Notes under the pieces: generated by a model | The model's database searches: none | What the model saw: the letters and a program-made list of their open reading frames with translations, nothing else | Told to the model about the DNA's origin: nothing | Made by a program: the position numbers and the translations under genes | Shown: positions 55,727 to 64,000 of the stretch, one piece after another | Numbering within the stretch: position 1 is the first letter of the stretch | Layout of the letters: every line of letters starts with the position of its first letter | Source of the DNA: Cladochytrium replicatum | Taxonomy: Eukaryota; Chytridiomycota; Chytridiomycetes; Cladochytriales; Cladochytriaceae | Reading direction: 5' to 3' | DNA length: 64,000 nt | Assembly (NCBI GenBank): GCA_025526935.1 | Contig: JAHLKD010000136.1 | Span: 33,629-97,628 of the forward strand

Positions 55727-56661
55727 ATGTCGGCAAAACGAGGGTCGAGGGATCAGAATGGAACTGGCACACGGGGGAGGGTGGGGGAGAAGAGGGAGAT
55801 GAAGAAGAAGGATGCAGACTCGTTCAACACTCTAAGGAAACAGATCCGCGACACTGAGAGACTCTTGAAAAGAGTGAGTGGTCGAACTAAATACTTCTAA
55901 ACTTCCCCGATGCTTAACCTGCAACTCTCATCCAAAGCCTAATTTGACAGCTACTGCACAACAAGAGATGGAGAGACGGTTGAAAGGTCTCCACAAGCGT
56001 GTGGAATACGCGAAACAGCGGAAAATGCGGGCAGAAAAGGAACAGAAGCTGGCAGAAAAATACCGGATGGTCAAGTTCATCGGTGCGTAGCTAGCAGACG
56101 ATGCTGTATTCTTTTAATTTCGCTAATTTACATGAATTCTTGAAAACAGAATCTAAAAAGATCCAGCGACGAGTTGATCGAATTACCAAGAGATTAGACG
56201 GACTGAGCAATCGACCCAGCAACGAATCAGAGCCAGAAGACGAAGCCGGTAGTGGCGAAGATGATCAAAATGATAAGCGCATCATGTCGGCATCACACTC
56301 CGATCTTGAGACACAACTTGCCGAAGCTCGATTGGACTTGGCCTATGTCAAACACTTTCCGGTCGACATGAAGTTCATCAGCTTGTTTCCAAAGGAACCA
56401 TACAGGGAGGAGACCAGCGCGAAGCGAGACACAATACGGGCAACGGTCCAGGCGAAAATGGAGAAAGGCGCACTGGAGGGACTTGTTTTAAGAGAGGAGG
56501 ATGTGTTTGGATCTGCTGGAGCTGATGAAGATGACGACGAGGAGCCTGGTGCTACCGCTGAAATCGAGAGGACCACAAAACGACCGACAAGAACGAAAAA
56601 TTCGAAACAGGTGTCACAACAGGAGGGCGATGAAGACGAAGGTGACGATTTCTTTTTGTGA
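55727..56661 (+). CDS. EFG1: rRNA-processing protein EFG1
   Basis: Three exons (55727-55873, 55938-56082, 56150-56661) encode 267 residues. Conserved parts are LRKQIRDTERLLKR, then MERRLKGLHKRVEYAKQRKM and EKYRMVKFIESKKIQRRVDR. LDLAYVKHFPVDMKFISLFP also matches the EFG1 family (small-subunit processome, early 18S rRNA processing, nucleolus). An acidic, low-complexity C-terminus ends the protein. The ATG at 55727 is used because the frame upstream lacks another ATG. The exon 1/2 junction chosen gives LLKR-PNLT, matching the loop between the first two helices. Confidence 0.88.
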
Positions 56662-56736
56662 ACCGAAATGAATACAGTCAACGATTCATATAACAAGAGT
56701 CATTGATGAAATTGCAGATATTTTTAATAATTATCG

Positions 56737-59221
56737 ATGGTTTTGTCCAACTCTTTGCCACAGTCCGAACACAAGTCCCAAATGTATCCCACCAACAACG
56801 GCAACCCGCAACCCCTCGGCAGAACCAACACGTTCAACCCAGCGGGGACAGCTCCGCAACGCAATCACACCGTGCAGGGCCGTTCCAAAAGGGACGAGTT
56901 CGACCCCTACGCTCCACTTCCGCGTGCTGTACCTAACTCGATGGCCAACTCTGCCCCTTTGCAACCCTCGCGAATCGCTGAATGGATCGATGCTCACGCC
57001 AACGCTCCTCCACCTCCATCTACAGAGTACGCCCAGCTGCAAAGGACGGGAACATTTGCACCCGGATACGCGAACAGCACTTCGCAGCGGCGGTCCGCTG
57101 ATGCCGGTGACCCAAGGAGACTAAGTACGACCACTTCGCCCTCAGGATCTCCGCCGTCAGGATCTCCGCCGGACTCCGGCGGGAAGCAGGCATTCCAGCA
57201 ACCGCTCAACCCTTTCTATTCGCCCCAAGACAACCAAAAATATGCTGAACCACAAAAACCAGAGTCGTCCGTCAGAGCGTCATTTGTTCCAACGCCGAGA
57301 ATTGTAGAGCCGCCTGCAGCTGCTGTAGATGATCCCGGTATGACAGATTGTGTTGAAGATAACTTGATTTCGTGGTATTAAAAGTAATTTGGTGTGCATC
57401 AGACAAAATCCAGCGAGACATTGAGCGTCTCGAAGCTGCAATCTCCTCATACAAAAGCTGGAACGCCTATATTGAGGCTCAAGAGGCTCTTTTTGCTGAA
57501 ATGTTCCGACTGTCACAGCAAGAAACGCAAAGAAACATCGAGCTCACTGAGCAAGTGAACTTGCTTCACCGCGCAATGCAGCTCAACGAGTTGCGCACAT
57601 TTTTACACGACCGCGACCTGCAGATTGGTCGATTAAACGATTTGGAAGCCCTTCAGCAGGTGGCGATCCACCATATCCAGCAGACGATCGAGGTTGAGCG
57701 TGAAGGTTATCTCGAGGCAACGCAGATGGACGCTCAGTTCAAAAAAGCGCTGACGAAGCTACTGAGAGAAGAAGAAGCTATGATGTCGGGACTCTACGAG
57801 GCGAAAGCAGGAAAAAAGAAGGTGGAAGAATTGCTTAAACAGGCTCTCGACACTTCGAAAAGGTCCCTTGTCGACTTGGAAGCCCTAAAACAGGAGGTTG
57901 CCCAAAAATTGAAGAATTACGAAGATGCCAGAAAGAAGCTCCGAGACAAGCAAGCGATGGTTTTTGATCAGATGGGGGGAACAACAATGCAACTTCTCCA
58001 GCTTCTGGTCCAAGTTCTTACGACACTGAAAATTAAAGTTCGGAAACGGAAGGAGTGGATTGAACGCCGCCTTAGGGCGGAGGAGAAGCGCAACCAAGCC
58101 CTTAATTGGGATGAAGATTTGGAGATCGACAAGTTGGTTCCTGAATGGGACAACCCAAACTTTGCTTGGCCTCGGGTGTGTGAGATGGCCTTGGAAACGT
58201 ACGTCCCGCCTGCCAAACTTCCGCCATTCATGACTGCCATGCTCACCGCCTCTGGCTGGGTCGAGCTCGGTATCCAGTGTCAGCGCACAGTGGAGACAGT
58301 TCGGATGATGAGCCGTCCATTTGGAAACGGGTCGTACCGTCTTGCATTCTATGCACTCGGTTCGTCTGGGATGAGGTTTGTGTCATTGTAGATTGGGACA
58401 GTCGGTTTCATTTGCTAATACATAATTGTAGGTACACTGTGAAGCAGTTTAAACAGCCAGCAGAGAACGATGCAGCAGATTGGGACTACGGTTTGAAGAC
58501 TGGTTTGCTCCACGCTTTCAGCTGGACAGCTGCACAATTCTTTAGTGCTGCATGTCGAAAGTGTCATCCACCTCTCCATATCGACATCAGCTATGTGCCA
58601 TCCTATGTTGCCAGAAATTTGTCAGACAACAATCGAGTGTACATGGTTGAACCTCTGCTTCCCGACTTCCAAAAGTGGACCAACAACGACACGTTTATCT
58701 CCGAGTCTGTTGAAGGGGATATCATGGCTGCATTTACGCACTTTACGTTGCATTATTCAGAGGGAAACTTTATGATCACCGACTTGCAAGGATTCTGCGA
58801 ACGAGGTGTACCGAACGCAGGTGGTTCAGCGACTTTGCACCCGAATTCACCACCACCGCTCTCGCGGACATCTATTGCATCTTCGAGGACGTCTCGATCA
58901 TCCCGAACTCGTGGCTCCTCGCAGGATCGTGGCGACAGACAAGACGACGGGAACCCATTCAAAGATCGATTCATCTTTACCCTCACGGATCCTGCAATGC
59001 ACTTGCTTGCATTCCGAGGAGAGAGTGGCATGCTCGACGAGCTCGAGAGTGACCAAGCGGGCGACCTCGGGCCTGACGGGCGAGATGCTTTCCTGAGTGT
59101 GCACCAGTGTGGGGATGTGTGCCGAGCACTGAAACTTCCGCATAATACCCCATTTCAATTGCAACGTGGTGGGACTGTGAGGTATCCCGACAATGCCAGC
59201 GAACTCCCTTATGCGAAATAG
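56737..59221 (+). CDS. atypical alpha-kinase with N-terminal coiled coil
   Basis: Three exons (56737-57337, 57403-58375, 58432-59221) encode 787 residues. A second in-frame ATG at 56782 could be the true start. Residues 1-200 are disordered and Pro/Ser/Thr-rich. About 205-480 form a long coiled coil (RDIERLEAAISSYKSWN, KRKEWIERRLRAEEKRNQAL). About 505-787 are an alpha-kinase (MHCK/EF2K family). It has GSYRLAFYALGSSGMRYTVK with the ATP-binding Lys, the catalytic DLQG, and LTDPAMH. The zinc-binding end is HQCGDVCRALKL. The domain contains a 50-residue Ser/Arg-rich insertion between DLQG and LTDPAMH. Alpha-kinases phosphorylate helical substrates such as myosin heavy chain or EF2. The substrate here is unknown. 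Confidence 0.85.
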
Positions 59222-59331
59222 GCTATGAACAGCGGTATCAATCTCTATTTTCTAATTTTCAAAAAATAAGTGTGAAATTTACCCTGTGGCGTGCATTTCT
59301 TGTTTTCTGTCACAAATTCTTTGCGGTTCGG

Positions 59332-62086
59332 ATGGCGAAACCAGAGAGAAAGTCTGGCACTCGTTCGGGCGGGAAGAAAAGGGTCTCGGCGGGTGCGGCA
59401 GACCTGCCAAAGTCAATGCAGAATGTCAACCACGTCAAGGGTGTCAACTTTTACAGAGATGCGAAACGGGTCAAGCATCTCAACATGTACAAATCCGGGG
59501 CTCCTGTGAGGAATGCTGCAGGGAAAATTGTCAAGGATGCGGATTACCAGCGCCGTTTGCCTTCTGGAACTGTCTCACGGGTTGCACCCAATCGTAAATG
59601 GTTCGGTATGTCGTGAAGTTTCTTTTGCGCACACTCTCGTTTACACATTGGTTAAACCAGAAAACACCCGAGTAGTCGGACAAAAGGAACTCACCGCCTT
59701 CCGCGAGGCTATGACTGAAAAGTTGAACGATCCCTACTCTTTTCTTCTCCGACAAAACAAACTCCCAATGAGTCTCGTCACCGATCCAACGAAAGTCTCC
59801 CGCATGCACATTTTGGAAACCTCTCCTTTCCAATCCACATTCGGACCAAAATCTCACAGAAAAAGACCAAAGCTGAAAGTCGGGAGTCTGGACGATCTTG
59901 CATCCAGCGTTGACAAATCTTTAGGTAAGAGATTTGTGATTGTATCTTGTCCGTAACTAACTTCCTCGTCTTTCAGAATCATACACTGCAGAAAAGGATC
60001 CATCGCTTCTGGCGAATCAACCCACCGACGGAACTTCCGACAGTGCGCGCGATCCGATCTTCAAGAAAGGCCAGAGTCGTCGGATTTGGGGTGAACTCTA
60101 CAAAGTCATTGACTCCTCAGATGTGGTCGTTCATGTTCTGGATGCAAGGGATCCCATGGCGACTCGTTGCAAGAACGTCGAGACATACTTGAAGAAGGAA
60201 GCACCCCACAAGCATCTGATTTACGTTCTCAATAAGTGCGATTTGGTACCAACGTGGGTCACGGTAAGTTTAGAGAGAGTTTTCTTTGTTGGCGTCGTGT
60301 GTTCGGTTGTTGCCCCACACCTAAGTCAGAACAATTTCCTTCCGATTGCATCTATTCAAGATGTGGAACTTTTTTATGGGAATGGTTCGTTACAGTTGTG
60401 GAAGAGAAGGATCTTGTTTCCAACTTCGACATCCCGTTTTGGGATGTCTCGGAAATTTTCATCAAAGTTCTGTGAGAGTGGATTGTGAGGCACCTTACCT
60501 GGGCTTATCACCAAGCTTTCCTAGTTTTTCAGAACAAACATTTATTCCGCTTTCTTATTTCGCTGGCTTTTTTGCTGGTCTTCTAACCCCAAAATCTTCC
60601 AATAATAGGCAAGATGGGTAAAGATTCTCTCCGCATCCCACCCTACCTTGGCCTTCCACGCCAACATGACCAACTCGTTCGGGAAAGGCTCTCTCATCCA
60701 ATTGCTCCGACAGTTCTCCCGCCTTCACTCCGACAAGAAGCAAATATCCGTCGGATTCATTGGCTATCCCAACACTGGAAAATCTTCCATCATCAACACC
60801 CTTCGCAACAAGAAAGTGTGCACAGTTGCTCCCGTTCCAGGCGAAACCAAAGTTTGGCAGTACATTACACTGATGAAGCGAATCTACCTGATTGACTGCC
60901 CTGGAATCGTCCCGTCGTCTGCAGAGGATTCGGAGACCGAGATCGTGCTGAGAGGTGTTGTGCGAGTTGAGGCCGTCAAAATGCCAGATCAGTTTATTCC
61001 GGCTGTGCTTGAGCGGGTGAAGAAGGAGTACATTTCGAGGACTTATGACGTGCAGAACTGGGCAGATCATGTCGATTTCTTGTCGCAGATCGCAAGAAAG
61101 TCGGGGAAGCTATTGAAGGTGAGCCTTCGTTGTTGCGAAAAGTGCGTTGTCTAACATCTTCTTGAATTCAAGGGAGCGGAGCCAGATCTCGAAACTGTAG
61201 CAAAAATGATCCTGAACGACTGGCTACGCGGAAAGATCCCTTACTACACCTCGCCACCTCTGGATCCAATCGAAGCAGAACACAACACTCAACCCGAGGT
61301 TTGCATGTGCATTGTCTTTCGTTTCTCGATCCTGAATTTCCTTTACAGATCCCAGGAGTAGTCCAAGCCTTTTCGAAAATCCCACTAACGACAACGTACC
61401 TTCCTGCTGACCTCGAGCGACCACAAGGACTAGACGTGGACGAAGAAGAAGGAGCAGTCGATGACGACGAGGGACTCTCGGAAGACGACGGTGAAGACGA
61501 TGCGGACGTTCCGTCGTTACGGTCCGAGTCTGCCGACGAAGAGGATGAACCTGAGCCATCATGGGAGGATGTGTTCGGAGGCTCTGCCGTTCAAGAAAAG
61601 AAGGGCTCGGATAACAGCGCGAAGAAAAAGGGAGATGTGAAGAATAGAAAGAATGATGGAAAGAAGTCTGAGCAACCTTCTCCTCAGAAAAGGAAACGAA
61701 GAGATGAAGATGTGGGTGATAATGATGAAGAGGGATGGGTAAGTGACAATGAGGTTGATATGGAGTTGAAGGAATCTGGGTCGAATGACGGAAAACGAAG
61801 GCGTGTTGACAACAATTTCGTGGAAGAGACGGAGAACATTGATGGAGGTGAAAGCGAAGATTCGGAATCAGAGGAATCCAAGTCCATTTCAAGATTTGTC
61901 GCTGCACCAAGCTCTTCGCCGTCGGCAGAAGCGAAGGTGACCCGCTTAACTACAAACAAGAAGAAAGTAGGAACGCACTTTTACGAAACGGCGAACGTGA
62001 AGAATAAGAACCGAAAGAAACAGAAGAACGTCGATCCAACTTCATTGGTGAAAAAGCTGAGAAGATCAGGAAACCAGAGACGATGA
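59332..62086 (+). CDS. NOG2: nucleolar GTP-binding protein 2 (60S assembly/export GTPase)
   Basis: Six exons (59332-59605, 59661-59924, 59977-60263, 60609-61118, 61173-61298, 61349-62086) encode 732 residues. The N-terminal NOG2 domain reads [20 protein letters not shown] and [17 protein letters not shown]. The circularly permuted YlqF-type G domain follows in the order [13 protein letters not shown] (G4), GYPNTGKSS (G1) and DCPG (G3). [14 protein letters not shown] marks the C-terminal conserved block. A long acidic, Lys-rich, disordered tail completes the protein. NOG2 is a nuclear GTPase needed for late pre-60S maturation. The third intron is 345 nt, about six times the usual size here. 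It is the last gene before the telomere, ending 1.9 kb from it. The in-frame GTG upstream of ATG 59332 is not used. Confidence 0.95.
60264..60608 (+). ncRNA. candidate intronic H/ACA snoRNA region (snR191-like host intron)
   Basis: In S. cerevisiae the NOG2 intron hosts the H/ACA snoRNA snR191. Here the only long NOG2 intron contains a strong hairpin, GACATCCC (60428-60435) with GGGATGTC (60441-60448). It is flanked by TTTCC/GGAAA (60417-60421 and 60451-60455) with small internal loops, like a pseudouridylation pocket. An ANANNA-type box (AGAGAA, 60403-60408) precedes it, and ACA triplets lie at 60534 and 60538. A weaker upstream GTGTG/CACAC pairing is visible. Exact ends cannot be fixed by eye. 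Confidence 0.35.
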
Positions 62087-62459
62087 TGGATTTAGTGAAT
62101 TCATTAATAGACATTCGGTTCTCTTATTTCAGCGACGTCGTTTATTCCTCCGCTGCGAGCCATCGCTCGATATCGTCATGGTGAACGAAGGGCGGTCAAG
62201 GCACAGTGATGGAAGGGTTGGTGCAGGAAATAATTCATGATAGCGTTCGACAGAAGTCTACTGTTGAGCGGCACCCTCTGCCTCCTTACAATCCCAAAGA
62301 ATGCTGAAGACTGTAAGTCGCAATGCGTTTTTCTGATCAAAACAAGCTTCGCCTTAGCCGAGGATCGAGGTCATCATCACACCTAATTTCGTTGATGGTC
62401 GCTCTTCTGGTGCACGCACAGACCACCAGTGCACAGGAATGCCGATCCACAGCATCAGT

Positions 62460-62560
62460 CCCAACATTCATTCCAAGCCGGATTGTTAATAACATTCGGA
62501 CGGACCGCTCCACGCGAATTTATTAAATGCAGACGGACGGTCCAACTCGAATTTATTAGT
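62460..62560. repeat. subtelomeric dyad repeat, distal block (about 2 units)
   Basis: It begins with ATTCCAAGCCGGATTGTTAA and contains degenerate GGACGG/CCGTCC-type units separated by GAATTTATTA. It matches the block at 63379-63560. Confidence 0.75.
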
Positions 62561-63378
62561 CATTGTTGATCTCCACATTTTCATTCAAAACGTCTTTTGG
62601 CTTGTCTTTATCATTATTTGGCTTGCTATTTGTTTCTGTTTGCAGTTCGGATCGATTGAATGTTTTTCCGGTGATCTGTTATAAAAGGGCAAGTGGGTCT
62701 TGGGAAATACATCATCAAAAAGAGCGTATTTCAGGCTCACATACCATGTCTAGTGGTGGCAAAAAATTAATTAAATAATTTTAAGTGAAAACCGAAATTA
62801 GTATTATAAAACATTTTCGAGTTGGAAAGGTTTGGGGTGCAATGGCTTTCTACAAGTTTTGAAACTTCGGTTTGCAGTCCGAATCTCGTACGTGAATTTT
62901 AATTCAAACCTCTTTATTGGTTTTTTCCAAGCAATAAATTTAATGATAGTTGCCATCATCACCTTTCTTACACATTGCTTTAATTATACATCATTTATTA
63001 ATATTAATGATTCAAGCTTCAATCAGCTGAAGAGGGACCCGGTCGTTTTGATATACAATCCTCACGCTTAAGATGGCCAGGGCACATAGTTGGGATGGAC
63101 ATTCTGGAACTTGGCACGTTCTCTTCCGTTTTTTCCGCAGCTGAGGCTGTAGATGAGTGTGAACTTCGCCAATTTGGCTTGATGCAGGCAACAATATAGG
63201 CAAAATAGTGGTAAGTATTGAACATTGTTAGGCCAGGGAAGCTAACTAACCATGATATTGGCAGTTGATGTAATTGCAGGTAACGGGCTCAGTGTTTGAA
63301 ATTGGCGTTGATTTTGAACGATGGTTCCAAACCAACTATACCTAACAGTTATTCCAAACCCAACTATACCTAACAGTT

Positions 63379-63560
63379 ATTCCAAGCCGGAATGTTAATA
63401 ACATAAACATTCCGACGGACCGTCCAAGGCAAATTTATTAAATGCGGACGGACCGTCCACCTCGAATTTATTAGCCATGGACGGACCGTCCAGCGCGTTT
63501 TTATTAGCCATGGACGGACCGTCCAACCCATTTTATTAACCATGGACGGACCTTGCAGAT
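63379..63560. repeat. subtelomeric dyad repeat, proximal block (about 5 units)
   Basis: Starts with ATTCCAAGCCGGAATGTTAA. Units of about 32-36 bp follow, each with GGACGG-A-CCGTCC (a 6-bp inverted repeat around one A), then a variable 5-8 bp and TTTATTA, usually followed by GCCAT or ACCAT. The units at about 63412, 63447, 63480 and 63511 are the best kept. The one at 63542 and a later one near 63645 are degenerate. Confidence 0.85.
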
Positions 63561-63873
63561 GCAATTTATTCTGATTCTTTGTATTTGATTGTCCAAAATC
63601 TCCACCAATCTTACACCGTGATAACACCCATTTTTATTAACCATGGATGGACCTTCCAGATGCAATTTATTCTGCTTCAACTGTAATTCATGCTATCTAA
63701 ATCTCTCTTGTAGGTGGATTTTTCACTAAGTCTTTCCATTTCATGGGTCCAGCGATGATGCTGTTGGGAGAGAGTCCTTTGATTTTGTGGGCTAGAGCAT
63801 GCTACTGGTGTAGAGGACTGATTCTTTGTATTTGTTTGTCCAAAATCTCCACCAACCATACACCTTGATAACA

Positions 63874-64000
63874 AGGGTTAGTTAGGGTTAGTTAGGGTTA
63901 GTTAGGGTTAGTTAGGGTTAGTTAGGGTTAGTTAGGGTTAGTTAGGGTTAGTTAGGGTTAGTTTAGGGTTGTAGGGTTAGGGGTAGTTAGGTTAGTTAAG
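63874..64000 (+). repeat. telomere repeat tract with 10-nt unit
   Basis: About nine perfect tandem copies of TTAGGGTTAG (equivalently TTAGTTAGGG), G-rich strand running outward to the window end. The last 40 nt are irregular (GGGTTGTAGGG, GGGGTAGTTAGG). Orientation and position fit a chromosome end on the right. Confidence 0.93.

Larger units (their letters stand above)
62087..63873. other. subtelomeric region without convincing genes
   Basis: The sequence turns AT-rich after about 62540. A short frame at 62323-62526 has a hydrophobic, signal-like stretch (LISLMVALLVHAQTTSAQ) but runs straight into repeat sequence, so it may be a truncated first exon. A 55-bp block (GATTCTTTGTATTTG...CTCCACCAA) occurs at about 63570-63625 and again at 63818-63873, adjoining the telomere. 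Nothing else recognisable. Confidence 0.5.

Noticed and set aside
62323-62526. 67-codon frame with a signal-like hydrophobic stretch
   Set aside because: It runs into the subtelomeric repeat with no conserved downstream exon. At most a truncated relic.
63019-63225. Short minus-strand frames near the telomere
   Set aside because: Unbiased, overlapping in two frames, and without motifs.

Overview
The window is nuclear DNA of a filamentous-grade or zoosporic fungus, most likely an early-diverging (chytrid-type) one. The genes carry short GT-AG introns (mostly 45-95 nt), are closely spaced on both strands, and include core eukaryotic proteins: HOOK, NOT2, RPA12, EFG1, NOG2, a SNF2 ATPase, a PEX26-like protein and an alpha-kinase. 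A secreted protein with bulb-lectin-like repeats and a family of two-domain oxoamine synthases are typical of expanded accessory sets. The right edge is a chromosome end: a G-rich tract running 5'->3' outward in 10-nt units (TTAGGGTTAG).

Layout. 1-15.4 kb: the start of an unidentified gene, a UDP-sugar epimerase with a 19-nt microexon, an 11-exon HOOK microtubule-cargo adaptor, two paralogous short-chain dehydrogenases flanking a small membrane-anchored protein, and the CCR4-NOT subunit NOT2 with a polyglutamine run. 15.5-18.5 kb: a decayed Ty1/copia element whose reverse transcriptase carries a four-fold 51-bp repeat. 18.8-21.2 kb: a fused serine-palmitoyltransferase-like protein (LCB2-like plus LCB1-like domain). 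21.5-34.5 kb: a 1468-residue secreted protein divergent from a small secreted protein, a 14-exon 1364-residue lectin-like secreted protein ending in three exon-duplicated Cys-rich modules, and a Trp-rich F-box/ankyrin-like protein.

35.2-48.3 kb is a transposon-rich block. It holds a broken second copy of the fused synthase, a tRNA-Ala gene, at least three LINE fragments, a CTR9-like gene fragment, and a 6722-bp hAT element (41161-47882) bounded by an exact 8-bp target duplication and GC-rich terminal inverted repeats. The hAT element is unusual. Besides a broken transposase it has a second coiled-coil gene, and it contains large arrays of a 97-bp repeat in opposing orientations. A second, older end of the same family lies at 38.4 kb.

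48.6-62.1 kb is a compact housekeeping block: SNF2/PHD ATPase, PEX26-like protein, RPA12 and EFG1 (divergent, shared promoter), alpha-kinase and NOG2. RPA12 (Pol I), EFG1 (40S processing) and NOG2 (60S export) all serve ribosome synthesis. One intron of NOG2 is about six times longer than its neighbours; the S. cerevisiae NOG2 intron hosts an H/ACA snoRNA. The last 1.9 kb holds dyad-symmetric GGACGG/CCGTCC repeats and the telomere.

Exon boundaries were worked out by hand from GT-AG sites, reading-frame continuity and family motifs. Three otherwise intact genes contain one or two apparent single-base frame breaks, which may be assembly indels rather than mutations.
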